From Desulfitobacterium hafniense DCB-2 (lineage in GTDB: Bacteria > Bacillota > Desulfitobacteriia > Desulfitobacteriales > Desulfitobacteriaceae), in the NCBI RefSeq assembly GCF_000021925.1, contig NC_011830.1, positions 4,561,001 to 4,625,000 on the forward strand: a stretch of 64,000 bases of DNA. The letters are read 5' to 3'. Numbering within the stretch: position 1 is the first letter of the stretch; each line of letters begins with the position of its first letter. Below the pieces are notes generated by a model. That model had not been told where the DNA came from. It worked only from the letters and a program-made list of their open reading frames with translations, and did not search any database. The position numbers were made by a program, and so were the translations under genes. This document shows, piece by piece, positions 28,370 through 37,840 of this stretch.

Positions 28370-29809
28370 TTACTCTTCGCCAACTTCCTTACCCCGCTGG
28401 GCAATGAAGGCCTGCAGTTTGGCATCGATCTCCGGATCCAGGGCGGGGGGCACATAATTGGCCAGAATCTGCTGCCAACGGGCATGAGCGCGCTGCTTCG
28501 TCTCCAGCTTCTCTTTTGCCCAGGTATCATAGGCGCTTCGGTCGCTGAGGGTAGGGGTATAGAACTCCCGCTTATGATTTTTGCGCGTATGCTTCTGGGT
28601 GAGGAAATGTCCTCCGGGCCCTACTTTCTCTATCACGTCAAAAGCCATGCCGTCTTCGTCAAAGGTATAGCCCTTCATATAATGGAGAAGCATACCGGCA
28701 ATTTCATCATCCATGATGAATTTCTCATAGGACATGGCCATGAAGTATTGGAGAATTCCCGCTGTATGGAGAACAAAGTTAACACCGGTCAGATTAGCTG
28801 CCATCAACGTCATCATGGACTCATAACCGGCTTGGGCATCCACAGTCTTGGAGTCGTTCAGTCCGCCGCCGGAACGGCTGGGTACTCCATAAAAGCGGGC
28901 CAGCTGAGCGCTTGCTGAGATAAAGAGAGCGCATTCGGGACTGCCGATGGAAAGACTGCCGCTGCGCATATCGCTTAAAGCGGAAGTAGAGCCATAAATA
29001 ACCGGGGTTCCTGGGTTGATGCTTTGTGCTAAAGAGATTCCGGCTAAGACCTCGGCATTCTGCAGGGACAAGGTGCCTGCCAAAGATGCGGGACCGGTCG
29101 ATCCGGCCATAACCAGTGAAGCAATGATCACAGCCTGACCTGCTTCCGCATAAGCCATCAAGGCCCCCAGCATTCTTTCGTCATATTTCAGAGGAGTCAA
29201 GGAGTTAATCAAGGAGACTAAGACCGGCTTTTCTTTAATCACATCTTTGCCGCCGAAGAGGATAGCAGCTATTTCGACGGAGTCTTCCGCCCTTTCTTTT
29301 CCTTCGGCACTGCCCATGAAGCACTTATCGGAGTTTTTAATCGAACTGTACAGCATCTGCAAATGACGCACGCCATCCGGAATGTCCTGAGGTTCCGCCA
29401 TGGTGCCGCCGGAAAGATGCATATTCTTGCTGGCTCCGGCCAGTTTGGCGAAATTCTCGTAATCCTGCAAGGTGGTTTTACGCCGGCTGCCATCCAATTC
29501 GTAAATGAAGGGGGCTCCATAACCAGGCATAAAGACAATATTATCGCCGCCGATAACCACATTGTTTTCAGGGTTGCGGGCATGAAGGGTAAACTCTGCC
29601 GGTGCCGATTTGAGCTTGGACTCCACAAATTCACGGGTCAAATAGACTCTCTTGCCTTCGACCTTTTGCCCCTCCCGGCGAAAAACCTCTAAAGCCGGTT
29701 CGTACTCAAACTCAATACCGATTTCTTCAAGGATCTTCATGGTGTTTTCGTGGATTTTTTGAACTTGGTCCTCGGTCAGGATATTGTACTTAGGTAACAA
29801 TTGACCCAC
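28370..29809 (-). CDS. mtgB: Glycine betaine:corrinoid methyltransferase, non-pyrrolysine MttB family
   Basis: 479 residues of the trimethylamine methyltransferase superfamily (N-terminal KYNILTEDQVQKIHENTMKILEEIGIEF; FMPGYGAPF; GVPSRSGGGLNDSK). The frame has no internal TAG, so unlike true MttB it lacks pyrrolysine, and its stop is TAA. I recognise it as very like DSY3156 of D. hafniense Y51, shown to demethylate glycine betaine to dimethylglycine with cob(I)alamin. The reaction moves one methyl group from the quaternary amine to the corrinoid protein encoded just downstream. The upstream gap holds a structured repeat (29857-29970), then mtgA. Confidence 0.93.
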   Translation of the reverse strand: MGQLLPKYNILTEDQVQKIHENTMKILEEIGIEFEYEPALEVFRREGQKVEGKRVYLTREFVESKLKSAPAEFTLHARNPENNVVIGGDNIVFMPGYGAPFIYELDGSRRKTTLQDYENFAKLAGASKNMHLSGGTMAEPQDIPDGVRHLQMLYSSIKNSDKCFMGSAEGKERAEDSVEIAAILFGGKDVIKEKPVLVSLINSLTPLKYDERMLGALMAYAEAGQAVIIASLVMAGSTGPASLAGTLSLQNAEVLAGISLAQSINPGTPVIYGSTSALSDMRSGSLSIGSPECALFISASAQLARFYGVPSRSGGGLNDSKTVDAQAGYESMMTLMAANLTGVNFVLHTAGILQYFMAMSYEKFIMDDEIAGMLLHYMKGYTFDEDGMAFDVIEKVGPGGHFLTQKHTRKNHKREFYTPTLSDRSAYDTWAKEKLETKQRAHARWQQILANYVPPALDPEIDAKLQAFIAQRGKEVGEE

Positions 29810-29856
29810 CCCTTTTTTGAAATTTTTACATCAAATCAAGTTAAGTTAAGTCAAGA

Positions 29857-29970
29857 TAAAGAAAACCCGGCTTCGCCGAACCTTAAACCCATGCCCGCAA
29901 ATGAGGCGAAGTCGCTGGTTGCGCTTATGCTTAGAAAGTATATAGCGCAAGCTTATACTTTCTGACAGTG
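29857..29970. repeat. Structured intergenic repeat, copy 1 (between mtgA and mtgB)
   Basis: About 114 bp. It shares with 34951-35088 the blocks TAAAGAAAACCCGGCTTC, TTAAACCCATGC, AATGAGG, GAAGTCGC and a 49-nt tail ending TGACAGTG. Stem 1: AACCCGGCTTCGCC pairs, with small bulges, to GGCGAAGTCGCTGGTT. Stem 2: AGAAAGTATA (29933-29942) pairs perfectly with TATACTTTCT (29954-29963). Read on the minus strand, stem 1 is followed by TTTTCTTT, so it could act as a terminator or attenuator between mtgA and mtgB. Confidence 0.8.
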
Positions 29971-29979
29971 AAATAAGGT

Positions 29980-31093
<1,114 letters not shown>

Positions 31094-31139
31094 AAAGCTG
31101 TTGCTCAACAAACGTCACCGTTCATTTTGCAACAGCTTT
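31094..31139 (-). terminator. leuS intrinsic terminator
   Basis: Perfect 11-bp stem AAAGCTGTTGC / GCAACAGCTTT (31094-31104 with 31129-31139), followed on the minus strand by a run of six T. It lies 74 bp past the leuS stop. Confidence 0.85.
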
Positions 31140-31212
31140 ATCCCACATCCGTGTCACTTAAACCGGAAAGATAGCCCAGGGTTCTTCCTTTCAGGTCTCC
31201 ATAAAAGTTAAC

Positions 31213-33696
31213 CTACTTCACAACGACATTGACCAGCTTACCCGGCACCGTTACGATCTTAAGGATCTGTTTGCCTTGAGTCCATTCCCCAAGCCTGGGC
31301 AGCTGCCGGACCTGTGCTTCCAATTCCGCCGCGGAAATCTGGGCCGGAACCTGAATCCGCTCCTTAACCTTCCCGTTGATCTGCAGGACCACAGTGACCT
31401 CTTCCTGGACCAGAGCCTCTTCATCCACTTGCGGCCACTCCCGGCTATGGATGCTGTCCTCATGGCCCAATTCACTCCAGATTTCTTCGGTAATATGGGG
31501 TGCAAAAGGCGCCAGCAGGATGAGAATGCTCTCCAAGGCTTCCCGGGCCACCGCCAAATTCACCTGGGGCTGTTCTTTGTACAGATAAAGAGCATTGACC
31601 AATTCCATAATGGCACTGACGGCTGTGTTGAAGTTGAAGCGTGCTCCCACATCCGAAGTAACTCTTTGAATGGTTTGGTGGGTTTGACGGCGCATGTCCT
31701 TGGCAGCTTTGTCCAATTCGCCAAATTCATTAGCCCCTGCCCCAGTAGTCTTTAAGACTTCTTCGTATTGAGCCGCCAGACGCCACACCCGGTTGAGGAA
31801 GCGGTAGCAACCTTCCACCCCTTGGTCGTTCCATTCCAAATCCCGCTCCGGCGGAGCTGCGAAGAGGATGAAGAGGCGGGCCGTATCGGCACCATATTTA
31901 GAAATAATTTCTTCAGGACTTACCACATTACCCTTGGATTTGGACATTTTAGCCCCGCCCAGGCAAACCATCCCCTGAGTGAGTAGGTTGGCAAAGGGCT
32001 CATCGACTTTAAGATAGCCAAAATCCCGCAGAGCCTTAGTAAAGAAACGCGAGTACAGCAAATGGAGAATAGCATGCTCTACTCCACCTACATATTGATC
32101 CACATTCATCCAGTGATCTGCAGCTTCTTTGGCGAAGGGGAGCTGAGCATTGTGGGGATCAGTATAGCGGAGGAAATACCAGGAGGAGCACATAAAAGTG
32201 TCCATAGTGTCTGTTTCACGACGGGCCTTACCGCCACAGGTGGGACAGATGGTTTGTTTAAAGCTTTCCGAGGTGGTCAGGGGATTCTCCCCCGCTTTAA
32301 AGACCACATCGTCCGGGAGCATGACAGGGAGTTGGTCCTGGGGCACAGGAACAATTCCGCAATGATCGCAATAAATCATGGGAATGGGAGCTCCCCAGTA
32401 ACGCTGACGGGAAATAAGCCAGTCACGGAGGCGGAAATTCACTTTCCGTTCACCAAAGCCATCGTGCTCAGCTTTATCACACATCTTCTCCCAGGCCTCC
32501 ACATTCTTGAGACCATCATACTCGCCGGAATTCACCATCATTCCCTCTTCAACGAAAGCTGCTTGAAGAGGAGTATCCTTTTCCTCCACAGGGGTTCCCT
32601 CAGGCAGGATAACGGTCTTAATGGGAAGCTTATACTTCCCGGCGAACTCAAAGTCCCTTTCATCATGGGCCGGTACGCCCATAACCGCTCCTGTTCCGTA
32701 TTCAAAAAGAACATAGTTAGCGATCCAGATGGGTACTTTTTCTCCGCTATAGGGGTTAATGCAGTAGGCCCCGGTAAACAGGCCTTCTTTTTCGGTTTCG
32801 GTGGAAGTCCGGGCGATTTCATTCAGCCCCTTCATCCGTTCGATAAAGGCTTGCACGTCATTTTCGTATTCCGTACCAGCAATCAGCTTTTGCACCAAAG
32901 GGTGCTCCGGTGCCAGCACTACATAGCTCACACCAAAAATCGTATCCACCCGGGTGGTATAGACCCGAATTTTATCCCCGTGGTTCTCCAGGTCGAATTC
33001 CACTTCGGCTCCTTCAGAACGGCCAATCCAGTTTTTTTGCATGGTCTTCACTTTATCAGGCCAGCCGGGGAGCTTTTCCAGATCATCCAAAAGCACTTGA
33101 GCATAGTCCGTAATCTTAAAAAACCATTGTTCCAGATCTTTTTTGGTAACGGCGGTGTCGCAACGTTCACAAGCTCCATCCACCACCTGCTCGTTGGCAA
33201 GAACGGTGGCACAAGAAGGACACCAGTTGACGCCGGCTTTTTTCTTATACACCAAGCCATGTTTGTAAAACTCTAAAAAGATCCATTGCGTAAACTTGTA
33301 ATAGTCGGGATGACAGGTCGTAACCTCCCGCTCCCAATCATAGGAGATTCCCATTTCCTGAAGCTGCCTTTTCATATTGGCGATATTTTTCCAAGTCCAC
33401 TCAGCCGGCGGCGTTTGATTCTTAATGGCCGCATTTTCTGCCGGCAGCCCAAAAGAATCCCAACCGATGGGATGCAGAACATTGTAACCCCTCATCCGCT
33501 TAAAGCGAGCGATGACATCCACTATAGAATAATTCCGGACATGTCCCATATGAAGATTGCCGGAAGGGTAAGGAAACATCGCTAAAGCATAGAATTTGGG
33601 TTTATCAGAATGCTCTTCGGCTTGATAATCTTTTCTGTCCACCCATTTTTTTTGCCATTTAGGCTCAATCTCTGAAAAAAGATATTTCTCTTGCAT
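31213..33696 (-). CDS. leuS: Leucyl-tRNA synthetase
   Basis: 827 residues, the normal bacterial size. Class I motifs: PYPSGNLHMGHVRNY (HIGH-type) near 43 and KMSKSKGN near 580. The CP1 editing domain lies between (about 220-420), with zinc-site cysteines at WCPSCATVLAN and CPTCGGKA. The frame runs on upstream to 33801, but that stretch is the T-box leader. The ATG at 33696 follows AAGGGGGAAAA and gives the standard N-terminus MQEKYLFSEIEPKWQKKW. Expression should be induced when tRNA-Leu is uncharged. Confidence 0.97.
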   Translation of the reverse strand: MQEKYLFSEIEPKWQKKWVDRKDYQAEEHSDKPKFYALAMFPYPSGNLHMGHVRNYSIVDVIARFKRMRGYNVLHPIGWDSFGLPAENAAIKNQTPPAEWTWKNIANMKRQLQEMGISYDWEREVTTCHPDYYKFTQWIFLEFYKHGLVYKKKAGVNWCPSCATVLANEQVVDGACERCDTAVTKKDLEQWFFKITDYAQVLLDDLEKLPGWPDKVKTMQKNWIGRSEGAEVEFDLENHGDKIRVYTTRVDTIFGVSYVVLAPEHPLVQKLIAGTEYENDVQAFIERMKGLNEIARTSTETEKEGLFTGAYCINPYSGEKVPIWIANYVLFEYGTGAVMGVPAHDERDFEFAGKYKLPIKTVILPEGTPVEEKDTPLQAAFVEEGMMVNSGEYDGLKNVEAWEKMCDKAEHDGFGERKVNFRLRDWLISRQRYWGAPIPMIYCDHCGIVPVPQDQLPVMLPDDVVFKAGENPLTTSESFKQTICPTCGGKARRETDTMDTFMCSSWYFLRYTDPHNAQLPFAKEAADHWMNVDQYVGGVEHAILHLLYSRFFTKALRDFGYLKVDEPFANLLTQGMVCLGGAKMSKSKGNVVSPEEIISKYGADTARLFILFAAPPERDLEWNDQGVEGCYRFLNRVWRLAAQYEEVLKTTGAGANEFGELDKAAKDMRRQTHQTIQRVTSDVGARFNFNTAVSAIMELVNALYLYKEQPQVNLAVAREALESILILLAPFAPHITEEIWSELGHEDSIHSREWPQVDEEALVQEEVTVVLQINGKVKERIQVPAQISAAELEAQVRQLPRLGEWTQGKQILKIVTVPGKLVNVVVK

Positions 33697-33749
33697 TATA
33701 ATTTTCCCCCTTAAACATTCCGAACTCCATGATCGAGATGAAATCAAGA

Positions 33750-33974
33750 TATAAAAAACTCCCATCCCTAAAGGGACGAGAGTAACTTCCCGCGGTACCA
33801 CCCAATTTCAACTGCACTTCATCGATGATAACGGCTCGCACCGGCACTCATTATGATCTGAGTACAGCTCCGGGGCGAGTGCTTACCAAAGTCTCACAGC
33901 AACTCTCACCGACCGTTGCCTCTCTGAAATGAGGTTGTTTGGGCTTATTCCCCTTCATTGCTTTTCGCAAGTTT
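33750..33974 (-). promoter_or_regulatory. T-box leader controlling leuS
   Basis: On the minus strand: Stem I with GAAGGGGAATAAG, the AGAGAG/GGC..GTGAGAG distal features, and 3' side GCACTCGCCCC whose CCCC pairs with GGGG (33950-33955). The specifier is then CTC at 33877-33879, a leucine codon. The T-box GGGTGGTACCGCG is at 33791-33803, and the terminator ACTCTCGTCCC / GGGATGGGAGT plus six T is at 33752-33783. Uncharged tRNA-Leu would stabilise the antiterminator and allow leuS transcription. Confidence 0.92.
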
Positions 33975-33980
33975 CCTATA

Positions 33981-34009
33981 TAATAATCCAAAATTCGGCA
34001 TCATGTCAA
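33981..34009 (-). promoter_or_regulatory. Sigma-A-type promoter for the leuS T-box transcript
   Basis: TTGACA (34004-34009), 17-nt spacer, TTATTA (33981-33986) on the minus strand, right after the rsfS stop and just before the T-box leader. Confidence 0.65.
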
Positions 34010-34012
34010 CTA

Positions 34013-34351
34013 TCAAGAACTGATCACCGGCGCGTCTCCCCAGAGCCGCTCAAGATTATAGAATTCCCGCTGGTCCGGAGTCATCACGTGAATCACCAGA
34101 TCTCCGCAATCCACAAGAACCCATTTGGCCTCCTGCAACCCTTCTACTCTTAAAATAGTCACGCCCAACTCGGGGAGCTTCTCGGAGAGGTTATCGGTGA
34201 TCGCCTTAACTTGAGTGGTGGAATTTCCGGTTGTGATCAGGAAATAATCTGTGACCATGGAAATCCCTTTGAGGTCAAGCAGAATGGTCTCCCGGCCTTT
34301 TTTGTCTTCAACAAGGTTTACAGCGCCATGCAATTGCTTATCTGTCAGCAA
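34013..34351 (-). CDS. rsfS: Ribosomal silencing factor RsfS
   Basis: 112 residues of the RsfS/YbeB/Iojap family (AVNLVEDKKGRETILLDLKGISMVTDYFLITTGNST; LVDCGDLVIHVM). It binds L14 on the 50S subunit and blocks joining with 30S when nutrients are scarce. Its start overlaps the end of yqeK by 14 bases, and yqeK-rsfS downstream of nadD is the usual Firmicutes order. TTTTAAAAAGGAGGC before the start gives a strong ribosome site. Confidence 0.95.
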   Translation of the reverse strand: MLTDKQLHGAVNLVEDKKGRETILLDLKGISMVTDYFLITTGNSTTQVKAITDNLSEKLPELGVTILRVEGLQEAKWVLVDCGDLVIHVMTPDQREFYNLERLWGDAPVISS

Positions 34352-34916
34352 ATTTTTGCCTCCTTTTTAAATCTTCATAGGTAAGCAGTGTTTGAGGATG
34401 GATGCTCCGCTTACTTTTTCGCAAATAATTTAAAGTATGTTCAACACACATTAGTGTACCATTCTCAAGATTATCATACAAGGATTGTCGTAGTTTGTCT
34501 ACATCGGGAAAAGAACGCTGAGGTTCTGTTAGATCAGCACTATAAATTAACATCTCCAGGCCCCCCATTCCCGGAGCTCCTAAAGTGTGATGAGCTATCG
34601 CCGCCAATACTTCCCGATCCTTGTAGCCATATTCACACTCCAGCCAATAAGCTGCCAGGGGACCATGTAGACTCTGAGGATTGTCTTCATCCTCAGGATA
34701 GCGAATTAAATTCCACTCTTTCGCCATAGAAATCTGTTGCGTAAAATCAATTTCTTTCTTAAGGTCATGCAGATAGGCAGCAATCTGAGCCCTCTCGCCA
34801 TCCACCTGATGCTTTATGGCCAGCTCCTGAGCCCACCGGACAACTCCCAAAGTATGACTGAACCGCTTCTTTGACATGGAACTGCAAGCTAAATTGTAGG
34901 CTTCCTGAATATCCAA
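34338..34916 (-). CDS. yqeK: YqeK-type HD-domain diadenosine tetraphosphate hydrolase
   Basis: 192 residues, HD superfamily. Metal-binding pattern: H20 (RFSHTLGVVRWA), HD in AAYLHDLKKEID, and further His in SLHGPLAAYW and AIAHHTLG. YqeK proteins hydrolyse Ap4A symmetrically to ADP. It overlaps rsfS, and is separated from the RRM gene upstream by a 226-bp gap containing structured repeat copy 2. Confidence 0.9.
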   Translation of the reverse strand: MDIQEAYNLACSSMSKKRFSHTLGVVRWAQELAIKHQVDGERAQIAAYLHDLKKEIDFTQQISMAKEWNLIRYPEDEDNPQSLHGPLAAYWLECEYGYKDREVLAAIAHHTLGAPGMGGLEMLIYSADLTEPQRSFPDVDKLRQSLYDNLENGTLMCVEHTLNYLRKSKRSIHPQTLLTYEDLKRRQKFADR

Positions 34917-34950
34917 AATCGCCAGAACCTACTTTCCAATAAATATATGC

Positions 34951-35088
34951 TAAAGAAAACCCGGCTTCACCACGAAGACACTGTCTTCGCACTTGTTGCT
35001 TTAAACCCATGCTTGCCAATGAGGTGAAGTCGCCGGTTGCACTTATGCTTAGAAAGTATATAGCGCAAGCTTATACTTTCTGACAGTG
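34951..35088. repeat. Structured intergenic repeat, copy 2 (upstream of yqeK)
   Basis: 138 bp, same orientation as 29857-29970 and with the same flanking and internal blocks; the final 49 nt differ at only one or two positions. Relative to copy 1 it has ~24 extra bases after stem 1's left arm, themselves a small hairpin (CGAAGAC...GTCTTCG). Stem 1 here is CTTCACC with GGTGAAG where copy 1 has CTTCGCC with GGCGAAG: a compensatory pair change. Confidence 0.8.
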
Positions 35089-35091
35089 CGA

Positions 35092-35127
35092 GAAGACCCT
35101 TCTGACCTTTTGGGCAAGAGGGTCTTC
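35092..35127. other. Hairpin downstream of the RRM gene
   Basis: Nine-base stem GAAGACCCT (35092-35100) with AGGGTCTTC (35119-35127), between the RRM gene and repeat copy 2. No U-tract follows on the minus strand, so terminator function is uncertain. Confidence 0.4.
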
Positions 35128-35142
35128 CAGAACTATGTTTTT

Positions 35143-35394
35143 TTACATCTGCTGTTTAGGTCTTGCCTCATTGACCGTTAAAGGCCGGCCGCCGAAATCC
35201 TTCCCATTAAGGTCTTCCGCCATACGTGCCGCATCCTCATCTTCAACCTCTACAAAACCAAAACCTCGTGAGCGCCCTGTCTCACGATCCGTAATGATAC
35301 GACTGCTTATCACTTGACCATACTGGCCAAAGAAAGAGTTGAGATCTTCAGATGTAGTGTTCCAGGGTAAATTTCCGACATAAAGGGTTGCCAT
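35143..35394 (-). CDS. Small RRM RNA-binding protein
   Basis: 83 residues, a single RNA recognition motif. RNP2 is TLYVGNLPW (residues 2-10) and RNP1 is RGFGFVEV (about 44-51), with the beta-alpha-beta-beta-alpha-beta pattern intact and a short basic tail. The ATG at 35394 follows AGAGGTGACAG and is preferred over the longer frame to 35481. Free-standing RRM proteins of this size in bacteria bind single-stranded RNA and are often cold- or stress-linked; no target is known here. It stands between nadD and yqeK. Confidence 0.88.
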   Translation of the reverse strand: MATLYVGNLPWNTTSEDLNSFFGQYGQVISSRIITDRETGRSRGFGFVEVEDEDAARMAEDLNGKDFGGRPLTVNEARPKQQM

Positions 35395-35508
35395 ATTTGC
35401 TGTCACCTCTTGCTTATTGGATTCGAATTTAGTATGAGCAAAAGCTCCAGAACTATACTTACCTGATTTTGTAATCCACAAATCAAGCTGTAATGCTAAA
35501 CCATAAAA

Positions 35509-36132
35509 CTAGATCCGATACAAACCTGTTTCTTCGATATAGAGGCGAACGGATTCAGGAAGTAAATAGCGAATGGGCTTCCCCTCTTTGACCCGGGAAC
35601 GTATATCGGTGGAAGATATGGCTAAAGCAGGCACATCAAAAAGATGCATATGGGGCAGAAATTCCGGATAATCCCGTTTCAATTCTTCAAGAAACTCATG
35701 AGGGTCAAATCCAGGGCGGGAAGCCCCGATGAAATGGCTGAGGGATAAAACAGACTGTACTTCTCTCCAGGTGAAAATCTCGCGAAAGGCATCTGCTCCC
35801 GTAATAAAATACAGCTCGTGCTGCGGATAGAGCTTATGCATATCCTTAAGGGTATCCACAGTATAGGAATAACCTTTACGCTGGATTTCCAGATCAGAAA
35901 CTTCAAAAAAGCTGTTATCCTGAACAGCACGTTTGACCATTTCATAGCGATCCCCGGAAGAGGTTACCCTACGCCCCACTTTATGGGGAGGATTACCCGT
36001 GGGGATAAAAATCACTTTCTCCAAGGCAAATTCATGGCGGGCCATTTCAGCCGCCACCAGATGACCATAATGCAAGGGATCAAAGGTCCCTCCCATAATC
36101 CCTATTCTTTTGGGTGGAGCATTAATGTTCAT
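35509..36132 (-). CDS. nadD: Nicotinate-nucleotide adenylyltransferase
   Basis: 207 residues. Nucleotidyltransferase motif GGTFDPLHYGHL (with HxGH) near the N-terminus and the C-terminal ISSTDIRSRVKEGKPIRYLLP, both typical of NadD. It converts nicotinate mononucleotide and ATP to deamido-NAD. Located in the usual order yhbY-nadD-(RRM)-yqeK-rsfS. Confidence 0.96.
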   Translation of the reverse strand: MNINAPPKRIGIMGGTFDPLHYGHLVAAEMARHEFALEKVIFIPTGNPPHKVGRRVTSSGDRYEMVKRAVQDNSFFEVSDLEIQRKGYSYTVDTLKDMHKLYPQHELYFITGADAFREIFTWREVQSVLSLSHFIGASRPGFDPHEFLEELKRDYPEFLPHMHLFDVPALAISSTDIRSRVKEGKPIRYLLPESVRLYIEETGLYRI

Positions 36133-36202
36133 AACCTTTGCTTCCTCGACTGCTTACTGCTTCTATACCTAGTATAGCACCTTATCCTCTGGGAAGATAA
36201 GG

Positions 36203-36496
36203 CTATCGCGGCAAATCGATCATGGGCTTCTTCTTCGACTCGCGATAGAGCAGAAAATTTCTCCCAATGACCTGAACCAACTCCGCAGAGGTGCGTTCCG
36301 CCAATTCTGCGGCTGCGCTTTGTACATCTTCCATGCTGTTAGGGAGCACTCTCCCTTTAATCAATTCCCGGGCTTCCAGAGTCTCATCGGTTTGTGCTAT
36401 GACAGCCTCTGTGACTCCTCCTTTACCAATCTGTAAGATGGGATCCATCTCATTGCCCAGGGAGCGTAAAAAACCTTTTTGTTTTCCGGTTAACAC
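36203..36496 (-). CDS. yhbY: YhbY-type CRM-domain ribosome assembly protein
   Basis: 97 residues, one CRM domain: LTGKQKGFLRSLGNEMDPILQIGKGGVTEAVIAQTDETLEARELIKGRVL, with the GxxG loop (IGKGG). It binds pre-50S particles in known cases. It sits between obgE and nadD, the normal arrangement. Confidence 0.94.
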   Translation of the reverse strand: MLTGKQKGFLRSLGNEMDPILQIGKGGVTEAVIAQTDETLEARELIKGRVLPNSMEDVQSAAAELAERTSAELVQVIGRNFLLYRESKKKPMIDLPR

Positions 36497-36532
36497 CGCA
36501 AAACCTCCTAACTCACATTATCTTATCTTTGC

Positions 36533-37807
36533 TTACTCTTCCCACTCGAACTCGATCCCGGCGATCCGAACCTTATCTCCCACTTTTATACCTTCATCCA
36601 GCAAAGCGCGTTCAATTCCCATCGCCTTGAGGATATTCTGGAAGCGATAAAGCCCGTCCTCCCGATCGAACATGGTCATCTGCACATGTTTTTCAACTTC
36701 CTTACCGGAGACAACAAAGAAATCCCCTTCACGGGTCAGTTCAAAGCGATGCGGAGCTGACGCCTGAGTCAGTTTATGCTGTTCCTCATCCCGCACAAAG
36801 ATCTGGGGTGCAGGAATTTCCGGCAACGCTTTCGCGGCAGCATAAACCAATTCCTTCAGCCCTTCTCCTGTAGCTGCAGATACCGGAAAAATACGGTAGT
36901 CTTCCCCCAGCTTCTCTGTCAAGCGCTGCAGATTTTCCTCCGCACCGGGAATATCCATTTTATTGGCCACGATCAAGATCGGGCGGTTAGCCAGCTCCTG
37001 ACTATATTGGCGAAGCTCTTCCGCAATGATTTGAAAATCTTCCAGGGGATCCCGCTCCTCAGAGCCTGCAATATCCAGGACATGAAGAATCAGACGGGTT
37101 CTTTCCGTATGTCTGAGAAATTCATGACCCAGTCCGGCTCCGGTGTGAGCCCCTTCAATCAGCCCGGGGATATCCGCCACCACGAAACTTTCCCCATCCT
37201 CCAGCTCAACTACCCCAAGATTGGGCACCAGCGTAGTAAAATGATAATCCGCAATCTTGGGTTTAGCCGCCGAGATTCGGGAAATGATCGTCGACTTGCC
37301 TACATTGGGAAATCCCACCAGTCCTACATCGGCCAAAAGCTTCAGCTCCAGAAGGAGGTTCCGTTCCTCTCCCGGTTCGCCGTTTTCCGCTACAGTGGGG
37401 GCTTTATTGGTATTGCTCATAAAACGAGCATTACCGCGGCCGCCTCTGCCGCCATTGGCAACGACAACTTTTTGCCCATGCTCAATCAAGTCGGCGAGGA
37501 TTTCCCCTGTATCCGCATCTTTAACAACGGTGCCTACAGGAATGCGGACGCTCATATCCTCCCCGCTCTTCCCGTGCATATTCTTTCCCTGTCCATGTTC
37601 CCCGCGATCAGCCTTGTAATGGCGTTTATAACGGAAATCCACCAATGTCCTGAGTCCTTCATCGGCGATAAAGATGACCTTGCCGCCCCGCCCCCCGTCG
37701 CCACCGCTGGGGCCACCCTCAGGAACGTATTTTTCACGGCGAAACGCCACAGCCCCGGCTCCGCCGTCTCCACCTTTAACATAGATTTTTGCCTGATCGT
37801 AAAACAT
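36533..37807 (-). CDS. obgE: GTPase Obg (CgtA)
   Basis: 424 residues in three parts: a glycine-rich N-terminal OBG fold (1-158; GGDGGAGAVAFRREKYVPEGGPSGGDGG), a G domain (P-loop GFPNVGKST at about 166, DIPGLIEGAH, NKMDIPGA), and a C-terminal OCT domain (about 340-424) present in Gram-positive Obg. It acts in 50S assembly and stress signalling, and in Bacillus is needed for Spo0A activation. It follows the spo0B-like gene by 33 bp, as in B. subtilis. Confidence 0.97.
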   Translation of the reverse strand: MFYDQAKIYVKGGDGGAGAVAFRREKYVPEGGPSGGDGGRGGKVIFIADEGLRTLVDFRYKRHYKADRGEHGQGKNMHGKSGEDMSVRIPVGTVVKDADTGEILADLIEHGQKVVVANGGRGGRGNARFMSNTNKAPTVAENGEPGEERNLLLELKLLADVGLVGFPNVGKSTIISRISAAKPKIADYHFTTLVPNLGVVELEDGESFVVADIPGLIEGAHTGAGLGHEFLRHTERTRLILHVLDIAGSEERDPLEDFQIIAEELRQYSQELANRPILIVANKMDIPGAEENLQRLTEKLGEDYRIFPVSAATGEGLKELVYAAAKALPEIPAPQIFVRDEEQHKLTQASAPHRFELTREGDFFVVSGKEVEKHVQMTMFDREDGLYRFQNILKAMGIERALLDEGIKVGDKVRIAGIEFEWEE

Positions 37808-37840
37808 GCACTATCCCCTTCTGATCCCTAAGCTGATCAA

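Noticed and set aside
28370..29809. Pyrrolysine-containing trimethylamine methyltransferase
   Set aside because: The 479-codon frame has no internal TAG and ends in TAA, so no amber read-through is needed.
32062..33276. 404-codon plus-strand frame opposite leuS
   Set aside because: Fully antisense to a certain leuS; composition and lack of family motifs mark it as a shadow of the real gene.
36776..37831. 351-codon plus-strand frame opposite obgE
   Set aside because: Mirror of a highly conserved GTPase gene, no ribosome site, no domain signal.
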